A DNA stretch of 64,000 bases from Pacificispira sp033344895 (GCA_965229685.1 OZ245920.1:3410001-3474000), one strand, 5' to 3'. Counted from the first letter of the stretch, positions 16,148 to 26,495 are shown. Made by a program: numbers and translations. Notes: generated from the letters alone by a model not told the origin.

Positions 16148-17910
16148 ATGGCGAAAGGTGATTTTCCGGATCTGGCGCGCCCGCGCATCGGGGTTTGGCT
16201 GCTGCTGGCGGTCGCGATATTCGCGGGCGTGACGGCAATCTTGTTCAAGGTATCGCTGTCCTATTTCGAATCGCTGGAACTTCAGCGGTCTCAAGGTCGT
16301 GTCACCCTGTATCGCAGCACCCTGATCAGCGCATTGGACCGCTATCAGCACCTGCCCTATGTACTGGCGCGCGACCCCTATGTGATCGACGCGGCCAGCG
16401 GCGGCGATCGGGATGCGCTGAACCGGCGCCTGGCCGACTTTTCCGATCAGGCGGCCCTGGACGCAATCTATCTGATGGACCGGACAGGGCTGACCATCTC
16501 CGCCTCCAACTACGATCAACCGCAGACCTTTCTGGGCCAGAACTACGGATTTCGCCCCTATTTCCGCAGCGCCATGCAGGGCAATCGCGGCCAGTTCTTC
16601 GGAATTGGCGCGACAACGCTTCGGCCCGGCTTTTTCGTTGCGGAGCCGGTGCGGGACGAGACCGGACAGATCCGCGGCGTGATCGCCCTGAAACTGGATC
16701 TGACCGGCCTGGAAACAGCCTGGAACCGAGGCGGCGAGACGGTCTTCGTGTCCAACCCGGATGGGGTTGTCGTCCTGTCCTCCGATCCGGCATGGCGGTA
16801 TCGCGCACTGGAACGCATTCCGGAGCCGCGACGGATCGCCATCCGGGATGGCCGCCAGTTCGGGAATGAACCTCTGGCGGCCCTGCAATGGCGGACGGAA
16901 GGACCTGATATCGCCGTTCTGAACGGCACGCGGTTCCTGCATGTCACCGCCGGCATTCCCGCCCCGAAATGGACCCTGCACTTCCTGACGGACGAGCGCG
17001 AGGTTCTGGTTCAGGCATGGTTCAGCGTAATCGCGGCGACCATCGTCGCGGCCCTGCTTCTGGCCATAGGCCTATATATACGCGCCCGGCGCATCCGGAC
17101 GGCCCTGCAAGCCTCCCAGGCGGCGCGCCGCAAACTGCGGCTGGCGAATGTCGAACTGGCCCGCGAGATCGAGGAACGACGCGCGGCGGAACAGCGGCTG
17201 GAATCCGCGCGCACGGAACTGGCGCGCGCCAGCAAACTGGCCGCGCTGGGTCAGCTTGCCGCATCCGTCACCCATGAACTGGGTCAACCGATCGCGGCCA
17301 TGAAGAACTATCTGGCCGCGGCGGAAATGGCGCCACAGCCGGACGGACAATCCCGCATCTTCGGTCGATTGACCGGAATTGTCGCCCGCATGGAAAGACT
17401 GACGGCCCAGCTGCGTTTCTTCGCACAGCCCAGCACGGACCGATTTGCCCCGACCGACATGGTCGCGGTGTGGCGCGGGGCGCAGGAACTGATCGCGGCA
17501 GATGCCCGTGCCGCCGGTGTGACCGTCGAAGAGACCATCACGAAACGGCCGGTTCCGGTCCATGGCGACCGGATGCGGCTGGAGCAGGTCTTCGTCAATC
17601 TGGTGCGCAATGCCATACTGGCCATGAAGGACAGTGAAACGAAGGTCCTGAGCGTTACCATCGCGGATGAGGGCGGGACCATCCGGATCGCCATCGCCGA
17701 CACCGGATGCGGGCTCGGCAATGCCAGCCTGGAGGAACTGCAGGAACCCTTCGTGACCAGCCGGGCCTCGGGCGACGGGATGGGTCTGGGACTTGCGATT
17801 TCGGCCGAGATCGTGAAAGAGCACGGCGGTTCGCTTGCGGCGCAGAACCGGGACGGCGGCGGTGCCGAATTCTCGGTATGCTTCCCGCTGATTGAGGAGG
17901 AACGGGCCGC

Positions 17911-17914
<4 letters not shown>
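16148..17914 (+). CDS. DctB-like sensor histidine kinase
   Basis: 588-aa membrane kinase from ATG 16148; ATG 16124 upstream in frame is possible and neither has a strong ribosome site. Layout: TM1 (14-37), large periplasmic double-Cache sensor (about 40-285), TM2 (291-312), coiled coil (about 320-360), HisKA with H376 in SVTHELGQPIAAMKNY, then the ATPase domain (NLVRNAI; DTGCGLG; GDGMGLGLAIS). The HELGQPI H-box and the periplasmic sensor are those of DctB, the C4-dicarboxylate sensor. It overlaps the response regulator gene by 4 bases. A TRAP operon follows, the usual target. Confidence 0.9.
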
Positions 17915-19257
<1,343 letters not shown>

Positions 19258-19274
19258 TGATATCTGCGGCTTGC

Positions 19275-19304
19275 ATCTGCCCTGCGGAAATCCGCAGGGC
19301 AGAT
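19275..19304. terminator. Perfect 14-bp hairpin after dctD
   Basis: ATCTGCCCTGCGGA-AA-TCCGCAGGGCAGAT is a perfect 14-bp inverted repeat starting 17 bases after the dctD-like stop. There is no U-tract after it, so as an intrinsic terminator it would be weak. It could equally be the palindromic binding site of the DctD-like protein for the TRAP operon that starts 98 bases downstream. Confidence 0.55.
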
Positions 19305-19401
19305 GACGCGCTTGCGCGCATTTCTTCATAGCCCCGGTTGCGTGACCTCCCTACCCTCCGCGGCAATCAAGAATTCCACTAACCGTTCATGGGAGGATCC
19401 G

Positions 19402-20409
19402 ATGAAATCCAAGACTTTCGGCATTGCCGTTTCGGCCGTGCTCGGCCTGTCCTTCGCCACCGAGGCGCTGGCGACCGAGTGGAACGTTTCCCTGTGGGGC
19501 AAGCGTCGCGCCTTCACCGAACACGTCGAGAAACTGGCCGAACTGGTCAGCGAAAAGACGAATGGCGAATTCACGCTGAACATTTCCTATGGCGGTCTGG
19601 CCAAGAACAAGGAGAACCTGGACGGTATCTCCATCGGCGCCTTCGAAATGGCCCAGTTCTGTGCCGGCTACCATGAGGACAAGAACCCGTCGATTACGGT
19701 TCTGGAACTGCCCTTCCTCGGCGTCGATTCCCTGGAGAAGGAAATCGAGGCTTCGATGGCAGTCTACCAGCACCCCGCGGTCCAGGAAGACCTGGCGCGC
19801 TGGAATGCGACGCTGCTGATGCCGTCGCCGCTGCCGCAATACAACATCGTCGGTGTCGGCGATGCGCCGAAGACGCTGGCCGATTATGAAGGCCTGACCG
19901 TTCGCGCCACCGGCGGCATCGGTAAGGCGATGGAAGCCGTCGGCGCCGTGCCGACCTCCATGTCCGCCACCGAAGTCCGGCAGGCCATGGACAGCGGTGT
20001 CGTGAAGGCCGTGTCCTTCGCGCCGCATGCGCACATGTCCTTCGGCACAGTCGAAAATGCCAAGTGGTGGACGACCAACCTGAACCCGGGCACCGTCAAC
20101 TGCCCGGTCGTCGTCAACACCGACGCGCTGAACGCCCTGTCCGACGCCGAACGCGATGCCCTGCTGGGCTCGGTCGATGAAGCGCTGGCACACTATGTCA
20201 GCTACTACAACGACCAGACGATGGCCAAATGGGGCCCGCTGCTGGACGAGAAGGGTATCGAGCGCGTGACCTACAGTGCCGAAGCCCTTGCGGCGTTCCG
20301 CGAGAAGGTTGCCGGCCCGGCTGCCCAGTCCTGGATCGAAGAGAACAACGCCCGCGGTCTGCCGGCCCAGGAACTCTACGATCTGGTCACGGGCATCGTC
20401 GGCGAATAA
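19402..20409 (+). CDS. dctP: TRAP solute-binding protein DctP (system 2)
   Basis: 335-aa periplasmic protein starting at ATG 19402 after a GGGAGG ribosome site. Signal peptide 1-24 ends at TEALA. The TRAP carboxylate-binding segment is around LTVRATGGIGKAMEAVGAVPTS (about residues 165-187), with the conserved arginine. It follows the DctB/DctD-like pair, which suggests two-component control, and precedes dctQ and dctM. It is only distantly similar to the system 1 protein, so a different ligand is likely. The ligand cannot be named from sequence. Confidence 0.9.
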   Translation: MKSKTFGIAVSAVLGLSFATEALATEWNVSLWGKRRAFTEHVEKLAELVSEKTNGEFTLNISYGGLAKNKENLDGISIGAFEMAQFCAGYHEDKNPSITVLELPFLGVDSLEKEIEASMAVYQHPAVQEDLARWNATLLMPSPLPQYNIVGVGDAPKTLADYEGLTVRATGGIGKAMEAVGAVPTSMSATEVRQAMDSGVVKAVSFAPHAHMSFGTVENAKWWTTNLNPGTVNCPVVVNTDALNALSDAERDALLGSVDEALAHYVSYYNDQTMAKWGPLLDEKGIERVTYSAEALAAFREKVAGPAAQSWIEENNARGLPAQELYDLVTGIVGE

Positions 20410-20429
20410 CCTCGACCATGCCATTGCAT

Positions 20430-20453
20430 CCCGCCCGCCCAAGCGCGGGCGGG
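20430..20453 (+). other. Intercistronic stem-loop between dctP and dctQ (system 2)
   Basis: CCCGCCCGC-N6-GCGGGCGGG, a 9-bp GC-only stem, sits in the 72-base gap after the binding-protein gene. No U-tract follows. It probably protects the dctP message or limits read-through, giving more binding protein than permease. The same layout occurs in two other transport operons of this window. Confidence 0.6.
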
Positions 20454-20481
20454 GTGTAGCCAGTTCGAGGGGGACAGAGCC

Positions 20482-21144
20482 ATGGCCGGACACGCATCCA
20501 TTCTGAGCGACGATTCGCTGCTCAGCCGCATTGACCGTACGCTGTTTCGCCTGGAGACAGTCCTGGCGTTAATCGGCGGTCTGGCGGTTTTCTCGCTGAT
20601 GGTCATGGCGGTTATCAGTGTCGGCGGACGCAACTTCTTCAACCGGCCGCTGCCCGGCTATGTCGACTGGATCGAACAGGCCATGCCGCTGATTGCCTTT
20701 ATCGGCGTCGCCTACTGCCAGCGACTCGGCGGTCATATCCGAATGGATATTCTGATTGCGCGTCTTTCCGGCCGTGCGCTGTGGACGGCCGAATTCGTGT
20801 CCGTCCTGGTGATGCTGATTCTCATGTTACTGCTTGTCTGGGGCAGCTGGTCGCATTTCGACCGATCCTTTGATTTCAACGCACCATTGTGGAGTCGCGA
20901 TTCCAGTGTTGACATCCGCCTGCCGCTCTGGCCGGCAAAACTGTTGGCGCCTGTCGCCTTCGCAGTACTCAGCCTGCGGCTGACGCTCCAGCTCTGGGGC
21001 TTCGGCCGGGCCATCGTTACCGGAACAAAAGAACCGGTTGCCGTACCCTTGATCGAAGATGTCAGCACGATCGCCGCCAATGAAGCTGCGACAGTATCCG
21101 GCATGGAAGACGATCGAAAAGGCCGCAATGGGGGGGCCGCCTGA
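20482..21144 (+). CDS. dctQ: TRAP transporter small permease DctQ (system 2)
   Basis: 220 aa, longer than usual for DctQ owing to an N-terminal cytoplasmic extension and a C-terminal tail. Four hydrophobic helices (about 32-55, 70-90, 105-125, 150-172). A GAGGGGGACAG ribosome site precedes ATG 20482. The stop shares one base with the dctM start (TGATG at 21142-21146), so translation is coupled. It bridges the binding protein and the large permease of TRAP system 2. Confidence 0.88.
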   Translation: MAGHASILSDDSLLSRIDRTLFRLETVLALIGGLAVFSLMVMAVISVGGRNFFNRPLPGYVDWIEQAMPLIAFIGVAYCQRLGGHIRMDILIARLSGRALWTAEFVSVLVMLILMLLLVWGSWSHFDRSFDFNAPLWSRDSSVDIRLPLWPAKLLAPVAFAVLSLRLTLQLWGFGRAIVTGTKEPVAVPLIEDVSTIAANEAATVSGMEDDRKGRNGGAA

Positions 21145-22553
21145 TGGACAGTCTCGATATCGGCCTCATCGTCTCGGCGGGCCTGCTGGTCATGGTGATC
21201 ATCGGCGTGCGCGTCGCCTTTGCCGCCGCCATCGCCGGCGTCGCCGGTCTGATCTGGATCTTCTGGGCCAAGAAGGGTTACGACCCGAGCCAGTTCATGT
21301 GGGCGCTGACCGTTGCGGTAAAGACCGCAGGCTCCGTCCCGCATTCCAAGATCGCCTCCCAGGCCCTGTCCTTGATCCCGACCTTCATTCTGATCGGCTA
21401 CCTGGCCTATTACGCCGGCCTGACCAAAGCCCTGTTCGAAGCCGCCAAGCGATGGGTCGGATGGCTGCCGGGCGGGCTCGGCGTCTCCACGGTCTTCGCG
21501 ACGGCCGGCTTCGCCGCCGTGTCCGGTGCGTCGGTTGCGACATCCGCCGTCTTCGCGCGCATCGCCATTCCGGAAATGCTGAAGGTCGGATACGACAAGC
21601 GCTTCGCTGCCGGTGTGGTGGCCTGCGCCGGGACCCTGGCATCGCTGATCCCGCCGTCTGCGATTCTGGTTATCTATGCCATCATCGTCGAACAGGATGT
21701 CGGCGCGCTGCTGTTGGCTGGTTTCATTCCCGGCGCATTCTCCGCCCTGATCTATGGCGGTCTGGTAGTCATCCTGGCACTCAGCTTCAAGAATTTCGGC
21801 CCGCCGGTTGGAGGGTTCACCTGGGGTCAGCGCTTCAAGTCGCTGCCGGGCGCCTTCCCGATTTTCTTCGTGATCACCATCATCATCTTCTTCATCTACA
21901 ACCCGTTCGGCGGCGACGCCTGGGGGACCCCAACGGAAGGCGGTGCCCTGGGTGCCTTCGTGGTATTCCTGATGGCCCTGTTCCGCGGGATGCGCTGGCC
22001 GCAGTTCAAGGACGCGTTGCTGGAGACCGCAAAACTGTCGGTGATGATCTTCACGATCATCTGGGGCGTCCTGATCTATGTCCGCTTCCTGGGGTTCGCC
22101 GATCTGCCGGGCGCCTTCGCCGACTGGATCTCGACCCTTGAACAAAGCCCCATGCTGACGCTCGTTCTGATCCTGCTGGCCTATGCCATCCTGGGCATGT
22201 TCATGGATGCGATCGGCATGCTGCTGCTGACATTGCCGGTCGTGTTCCCGGCCGTCATCGCCCTGAACGGCGGTGTCGGGGTGGAAGCCGCCGACAGTGC
22301 CTTCGGGATGAGCAGCACCGGCTGCGCCATCTGGTTCGGGATCATTGTGGTGAAGATGGCGGAACTCTGTTTGATAACACCGCCAATCGGCTTGAACTGT
22401 TTTGTTGTCGCCGGGGTCCGGCCGGACATTTCGGTCCAGGACGTGTTCCGCGGCTCTTCGCCGTTCTTCGTGGCGGATGCCCTGACCATCGCGGCCCTGA
22501 TCGCTTATCCGGGTATCGTTCTTTACCTGCCGGAGCTGCTGCTGGGGAAATAG
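21144..22553 (+). CDS. dctM: TRAP transporter large permease DctM (system 2)
   Basis: 469-aa polytopic membrane protein. Typical DctM stretches are seen: SGASVATSAVFARIAIPEML, VACAGTLASLIPPS, AYAILGMFMDAIGMLLLTLP and ELCLITPPIGLN. The extra length relative to system 1 lies in a longer loop around residues 250-280. Last gene of the dctBD-dctPQM block; a convergent Crp-like gene ends 14 bases beyond it. Sodium-coupled import of an unidentified organic acid. Confidence 0.9.
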   Translation: MDSLDIGLIVSAGLLVMVIIGVRVAFAAAIAGVAGLIWIFWAKKGYDPSQFMWALTVAVKTAGSVPHSKIASQALSLIPTFILIGYLAYYAGLTKALFEAAKRWVGWLPGGLGVSTVFATAGFAAVSGASVATSAVFARIAIPEMLKVGYDKRFAAGVVACAGTLASLIPPSAILVIYAIIVEQDVGALLLAGFIPGAFSALIYGGLVVILALSFKNFGPPVGGFTWGQRFKSLPGAFPIFFVITIIIFFIYNPFGGDAWGTPTEGGALGAFVVFLMALFRGMRWPQFKDALLETAKLSVMIFTIIWGVLIYVRFLGFADLPGAFADWISTLEQSPMLTLVLILLAYAILGMFMDAIGMLLLTLPVVFPAVIALNGGVGVEAADSAFGMSSTGCAIWFGIIVVKMAELCLITPPIGLNCFVVAGVRPDISVQDVFRGSSPFFVADALTIAALIAYPGIVLYLPELLLGK

Positions 22554-22566
22554 CCGGCGCCCCGGA

Positions 22567-23259
22567 TCACTCAGGTCCTGGCACCACCTGCAGAATCCGC
22601 AGCCGGTTATGCCCGATGCTGAGGAAACCCGCACGGGACAGTTCGCCGATGCATCGGTTGGCATGGGTGATCGAGATTCCGGCGCTGTCCGCGACCAGTT
22701 GCTGGTTCAACGGCAGTTCGTGGGACTTCGGATAGGGAACGCCGGTCAGGCTCTGGCGCATGACGAGCTCCGCCAACAGAAGGCGAATGCGGTCGGTTGC
22801 CCGCAGCCGTCCCAGACCGACGATCTGATCGCGCATCATCGCCTCTTCCTGGGCAATGCCCCAGACGAAGGCGCCGAAGAGTTTCGGGTGTTCCGCAGCG
22901 ACCTTCCAGAGCGCCGCGGAGTCCAGCTTCGCATAGGTCAGTCGCGTGATCGCCCTGACATCGTGATCGGCCACATCAAAGAAATTGGCGGCATATCCCA
23001 CAGTGTCACCGGCCAGCAGAAAGCTGATGATCTGACGCTCCCCATCATAGACGTCGCGCGACCGCATGGCCCATCCCGACAGGATGACGAAGGTCCCGCT
23101 ATAGGGGCGATCCCGTGACACCAGTTCCGTGCCGGGTTCGACCACATGCGTGCCCGTCAGGCAGGCGGCCAGAGCCTCCACGGCGTCCTGCCGCGTCTCC
23201 ATCACCTTGCCGAGCTTGGCGCGAAGCAGATCGCCCGGTTCAACACTTTCCATGGACAT
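22567..23259 (-). CDS. Crp/Fnr-family transcriptional regulator
   Basis: About 230 aa from ATG 23259 (MSMESVEPGD); in-frame starts up to 23301 exist and the ribosome site is weak. An N-terminal cyclic-nucleotide-binding fold (about 35-140) with PYSGTFVILSGWAMRSRDVYDGERQIISFLLAGDTVGYAANFFD-type glycines is followed by a Crp-type helix-turn-helix (LVADSAGISITHANRCIGELS). The four N-terminal Cys of Fnr are absent, so it is not an oxygen sensor of that type. It borders the stress-gene block and may control it or itself. Effector unknown. Confidence 0.85.
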   Translation of the reverse strand: MSMESVEPGDLLRAKLGKVMETRQDAVEALAACLTGTHVVEPGTELVSRDRPYSGTFVILSGWAMRSRDVYDGERQIISFLLAGDTVGYAANFFDVADHDVRAITRLTYAKLDSAALWKVAAEHPKLFGAFVWGIAQEEAMMRDQIVGLGRLRATDRIRLLLAELVMRQSLTGVPYPKSHELPLNQQLVADSAGISITHANRCIGELSRAGFLSIGHNRLRILQVVPGPE

Positions 23260-23379
23260 TGCGTTCTCACTCACTTGTCGACGCCCCAACTTCCGAACCA
23301 ATGAAACGAATCTGTCCCCGCCGAGGGCTCGACGGGGACAGGCTCGAATTAGGCGCGCATGGCGCGGATCCCTTGTCGA

Positions 23380-23556
23380 TCAGAGCCGCGGCTGGCGACC
23401 CCGGATCGCACCGACGATCGCGGTGATCGCAAACAGCACAATGAAGACAAAGAACAGAATTTCCGCGATGCCGACAAAGGTACCGGCCAGTCCGCCGAAG
23501 CCGAGAACGGCGGCGATAAGCGCGAGAATCAAACAGGTGATGGCCCAACCAAGCAT
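23380..23556 (-). CDS. DUF1328 small membrane protein (YtjA family)
   Basis: 58-aa protein starting MLGWAITCLI at ATG 23556 with AAAGGAG ahead. Two hydrophobic helices separated by a glycine-rich turn (FGGLAG), then a short basic tail (RGRQPRL). This is the DUF1328/YtjA family of tiny inner-membrane proteins, often stress-induced in Alphaproteobacteria; the biochemical role is unknown. It is the third gene of the entericidin-CsbD-DUF1328 unit, downstream of an EcfG-like promoter. Confidence 0.85.
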   Translation of the reverse strand: MLGWAITCLILALIAAVLGFGGLAGTFVGIAEILFFVFIVLFAITAIVGAIRGRQPRL

Positions 23557-23608
23557 GGAGTTTCTCCTTTCGCTGTCTGGATGATGTCTGACGGTTGCAG
23601 GGCGGCTG

Positions 23609-23803
23609 TCAGCGACCGAGCCAACTGCGGACTTCCTTTTCCGCTTCATGGCGGGTCAGCCCGTAGCTCCGCTGTATGGCGCCGATCAAACGGTCGTGGC
23701 TGCCTTCGATCTGATGGATTTGGTCATCCGTCAGCTGGCCCCACTTGCGTTTGACTTCGCCTTTCAGCTCCTTCCAACGTCCTTCAAGGATATCCGAATT
23801 CAT
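23609..23803 (-). CDS. CsbD-family stress protein
   Basis: 64-aa hydrophilic protein. MNSDILEGRWKELKG followed by KRKWGQLTDDQIHQIEGS is the CsbD signature, and the end LTRHEAEKEVRSWL is the variant found in Proteobacteria. CsbD proteins are strongly induced by general-stress sigma factors; their activity is not established. It lies 14 bases after the entericidin stop and about 50 bases before DUF1328, in one unit. Confidence 0.9.
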   Translation of the reverse strand: MNSDILEGRWKELKGEVKRKWGQLTDDQIHQIEGSHDRLIGAIQRSYGLTRHEAEKEVRSWLGR

Positions 23804-23817
23804 GATCGCCGGCCGCG

Positions 23818-23958
23818 TTACTCGGCAGCGTCCTGAATGGATTCACCGGCCTGTTCGATGTCACGGCCCGCACCCTCGACGGTTTCACAGGCAGCCAGAC
23901 CCATCGTGCCGGCCAGCAGAATAATCGGAAACGTGAACTTACGGATCGCCTCAAGCAT
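23818..23958 (-). CDS. Entericidin-like small lipoprotein
   Basis: 46 aa, starting MLEAIRKFTF at ATG 23958 behind GGAGAAG. A hydrophobic signal segment ends in the lipobox LAAC, with Cys at residue 24, followed by ETVEGAGRDIEQAGESIQDAAE-type sequence (shown in part), which is the entericidin A/B pattern. It would be an outer- or inner-membrane lipoprotein of an envelope stress response. First gene of the unit, about 60 bases after the GCAAC/CGTT promoter at 24017-24041. Related antidote/toxin roles are known only for the enteric proteins. Confidence 0.85.
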   Translation of the reverse strand: MLEAIRKFTFPIILLAGTMGLAACETVEGAGRDIEQAGESIQDAAE

Positions 23959-24016
23959 TGTGACTTCTCCTTCCGTTTCGTCGTTGCGGCGCGTCGTGCG
24001 CCACTCTTGCTGTACT

Positions 24017-24041
24017 AACGCCCTTGAAACGGAAAGGTTGC
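24017..24041 (-). promoter_or_regulatory. EcfG-like promoter of entericidin-csbD-DUF1328
   Basis: Minus strand GCAAC-N16-CGTT. This matches the alphaproteobacterial general-stress consensus GGAAC-N16/17-CGTT at all but one base, and the -10 box lies 59 bases before the ATG. The same GCAAC variant recurs at four other stress genes in this window. Confidence 0.7.
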
Positions 24042-24095
24042 GATCCGGGTTCGCGTTGGCAGCATCCCGTGCGCCCGTCGACCAAGAGGCCGCCG

Positions 24096-25667
24096 TCAGT
24101 CTTCCGCGCTGTCCCCCAGACGCCCTGTCGAGGTCATTTCCTCGTCGCTGCCGCCGGACGATGCGGCCTGCCCGCCGTCACCCTGTGCCTGGCGGGATTT
24201 CTCCGAGCGATCCAGCAGCGAGATGTTGGCCGGCGGCGCCGAACCGGATTTGGGTTCGCCGAAATAGATCGTCTGATGTGGGAACGGAATCTCGATTCCG
24301 CACTCGTCGAAGCGATACTTGATACGACGGCGCATTTCGCGGGCGACGGCCCATTGACGGCCGGCGATGGTCCGGGTCCGGGTCTTGATGACCACGGCGG
24401 AGTCGCCCAAATCGTTGACGCCCATCACCTCCAGATCCCCCTGAATCAGCGGGCCGAACGTATCGTCCTTCCGCAATTCCTCGGCGACCGCGATGATTTC
24501 CTCAGTGACGGCATCGGTATCCTCGCGATAGGCCACACCGGTTTCCAGAACGGCGTAGCTGTAGTCCTTCGTCATGTTGCGAACGGTCTCGATGGTACCG
24601 AACGGGATCGTATGGACGGCGCCGCTCAGGTCCCGGAGGTCAACCTTGCGGAACGTGATGTTTTCCACGGTGCCTTCGGAATCGCCCAGCGCCACCCAGT
24701 CGCCAACCTGGAACAGGTCCTCAATGATGATCAGGATGCCAGAGAGGAGGTCCTTGACCAGTGCCTGGGCACCGAAACCAATCGCGATGCCGACGACACC
24801 GGCCCCGGCCAGAAGTGGCATGATGTCGATCCCGAACTCGGACAGGACGACCAACCCGACCACCACCGACATTGTCACCACGACGATATTGCGAAGCAGC
24901 GGAATGACGGTCTGGAGCCGGTTGCTGTCCCGTCGTGCCAGTCGCGCCAGGGCAAAGACGATCAGTTCATAGATCGCCAAGGCAACGACAAGCACCAACA
25001 GGATGCCGAACACGGTGTTCGCCGTTTCGCCCAACCACTTTCCGAATTCGCCGTTTTCCAGAGAATAACCAAGCGTCGCCGCGGCAAGATAAATCACGCC
25101 GACGGTCAGCGCCCCTTGTATCAACCATCGGGCGGCGCTGAAGTACCGGGAGATGCGATTGGGGCTTGAGACCCGCTTCCATCGTTCCACGGCACGTCCC
25201 GAAGACACCTTTCGGATCAGCGCGGCGGCAATCAGCGCAAGAATACCCCACCCGATTACGAGCGCCGTCAGAACGGCGATCTGTATCGGCGTGTTCTGCC
25301 GCACGCCCAATTCCTGGATCCAGGATTTGTATTGCGCCATCACCTCTTCGGACAAGGCGTCGATGCCCAGCGAGTCGGTGACCGATTCCGCCAGGCCTTC
25401 ATTTCCGTCCTGGCTTGAGTCCTGATTTCCAGTGGCTGCCTCACCTTTTCGTGACGCATCCAGCAAAGCCTTTAGCTGATCGATCAATTCCTTTCGTCCG
25501 CTTTCGGACTCAAGCTTCTCAATCAGTTCCTCAAGCGCCGAAGCCTGCTCCTCGGTCAACGTCTGAGCCCCGGATGAGGCAGGGTTGCCGGGCACAATCG
25601 ACTGCGCCGACGCCGGCATGACAATAAAAAGCGGCAGGATGAGCGCGAGCGTGCGGAGAAAGGCCAT
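24096..25667 (-). CDS. MscS-family mechanosensitive channel
   Basis: 523-aa channel. Signal peptide 1-21 (PASA cut) is followed by an acidic periplasmic region with coiled coil (about 35-75) and several membrane helices. The pore helix and beta domain are seen as LLAGAGVVGIAIGFGAQALVKDLLSG and then FQVGDWV, the MscS core. A long polar C-terminal tail (about 480-523) is unusual in E. coli MscS but common in larger members. It releases solutes from the cytoplasm on hypo-osmotic shock. An EcfG-like promoter lies 44 bases upstream. Confidence 0.92.
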   Translation of the reverse strand: MAFLRTLALILPLFIVMPASAQSIVPGNPASSGAQTLTEEQASALEELIEKLESESGRKELIDQLKALLDASRKGEAATGNQDSSQDGNEGLAESVTDSLGIDALSEEVMAQYKSWIQELGVRQNTPIQIAVLTALVIGWGILALIAAALIRKVSSGRAVERWKRVSSPNRISRYFSAARWLIQGALTVGVIYLAAATLGYSLENGEFGKWLGETANTVFGILLVLVVALAIYELIVFALARLARRDSNRLQTVIPLLRNIVVVTMSVVVGLVVLSEFGIDIMPLLAGAGVVGIAIGFGAQALVKDLLSGILIIIEDLFQVGDWVALGDSEGTVENITFRKVDLRDLSGAVHTIPFGTIETVRNMTKDYSYAVLETGVAYREDTDAVTEEIIAVAEELRKDDTFGPLIQGDLEVMGVNDLGDSAVVIKTRTRTIAGRQWAVAREMRRRIKYRFDECGIEIPFPHQTIYFGEPKSGSAPPANISLLDRSEKSRQAQGDGGQAASSGGSDEEMTSTGRLGDSAED

Positions 25668-25710
25668 GATACCCCCGGAAAAATTCAGAAATTTCTAACG
25701 GTGCCCAACT

Positions 25711-25736
25711 AACGCGCGGCGACGGCCCACGGTTGC
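25711..25736 (-). promoter_or_regulatory. EcfG-like promoter of the MscS gene
   Basis: Minus strand GCAAC-N17-CGTT, with the -10 box 44 bases before the ATG at 25667. Same -35 variant as the other four sites, with the longer of the two permitted spacers. Confidence 0.6.
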
Positions 25737-25781
25737 TTCACGACCAAAATTTTTCTGATCTCAAAAAAACGCACTCCACCT

Positions 25782-25806
25782 GCAACGCCTGGCGGTTTGA
25801 TGCGTT
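25782..25806 (+). promoter_or_regulatory. EcfG-like promoter of the coiled-coil secreted protein
   Basis: GCAAC-N16-CGTT on the plus strand, -10 box 36 bases before ATG 25842. It is back-to-back with the MscS promoter, so both divergent genes would respond to one sigma factor. Confidence 0.68.
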
Positions 25807-25841
25807 TCTGGGGTGAACACCAACTTCATCAGGAGATCACG

Positions 25842-26261
25842 ATGTCGTTTTCCACGAAGTTCATCGCCACTGCTGCGCTGATTGCCACCCCCATCGCGGG
25901 CGCCATCGCCATGCCTTCGAATTCAGCTTCTGCTGTTCAGGTTCCGGTGTCGCTGCGCCTCGCGGAAGCCCCCCTTCAGATGGTCGAAGCTTCCGGGCTG
26001 CAATCCGAACGGAGCGAAATGGAGGCCACCTTCGCGGAATGGCAGCGCAAGGTCGAGGAGGCCGGCGACGATCTGCAGAATTTTGCGGAGAACGCCACCG
26101 AAGAAGCGCGCGACGCGGCGACCGAGGCCTGGGCCGAACTGCAGATCGCCTGGCAGGACGTCGAGGACGCGTCGGAAGAAAACTGGGCGGCAGCAAAGGC
26201 CAAGTTCGATGAATCCACGGACCGCATGGAAGCTGCCTGGAAGGAACTGACGAAAGAGTAA
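25842..26261 (+). CDS. Exported helical protein of unknown function
   Basis: 139 aa from ATG 25842, preceded by AGGAG. A cleavable signal peptide (about 1-31, ending near SASA) leads into a highly charged, alanine- and glutamate-rich region predicted to be a long helix or coiled coil (about 55-138), rich in E-A-x-x-x-W spacing (WAEL, WQDV, WAAA, WKEL). I do not recognise the family. Its promoter matches the EcfG-like consensus and its neighbours are envelope proteins, so a periplasmic stress or envelope-stabilising role is plausible (inference). Confidence 0.75.
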   Translation: MSFSTKFIATAALIATPIAGAIAMPSNSASAVQVPVSLRLAEAPLQMVEASGLQSERSEMEATFAEWQRKVEEAGDDLQNFAENATEEARDAATEAWAELQIAWQDVEDASEENWAAAKAKFDESTDRMEAAWKELTKE

Positions 26262-26307
26262 CGTATTGGCAGTGAATCCCGGCTCCCCTCACGGGATCCG
26301 TGATTTC

Positions 26308-26336
26308 GAGAGGGGCGTCGCACCGACGCCCCTCTC
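26308..26336 (+). terminator. Strong hairpin after the exported helical protein gene
   Basis: GAGAGGGGCGTCG-CAC-CGACGCCCCTCTC, a perfect 13-bp stem with a 3-base loop, 46 bases after the stop. There is no U-run, so it may act as an mRNA-stabilising 3' end or a Rho-assisted terminator. Confidence 0.6.
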
Positions 26337-26378
26337 CGGCGTCTCCAGCGCCGATTACTTGGAGGAATTGGCACAGGC

Positions 26379-26495
26379 ATGAAATATCTTGCTCTTACCC
26401 TGGCCGCACTGACCATCGGGCTGATCGTTTCGGTCTATATGTTCGATATGCCGGAACCGCAGCAGGTCGAAGGTCAGCAGACCAGCAGTTTCTGA
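26379..26495 (+). CDS. Small single-helix membrane protein (38 aa)
   Basis: ATG 26379 to TGA 26495 encodes 38 residues: one hydrophobic helix (MKYLALTLAALTIGLIVSVY), then a short polar tail rich in P, E and Q. GGAGG lies 13 bases upstream, a little far. It could be a small inner-membrane protein or a short secretion signal. No family recognised. It sits between two EcfG-like controlled genes. Confidence 0.5.
   Translation: MKYLALTLAALTIGLIVSVYMFDMPEPQQVEGQQTSSF

Noticed and set aside
19260..19401. Possible sigma-54 promoter before dctP (system 2)
   Set aside because: Only poor matches to TGGCAC-N5-TTGC were found, none with both GG and GC at the correct spacing plus flanking bases.
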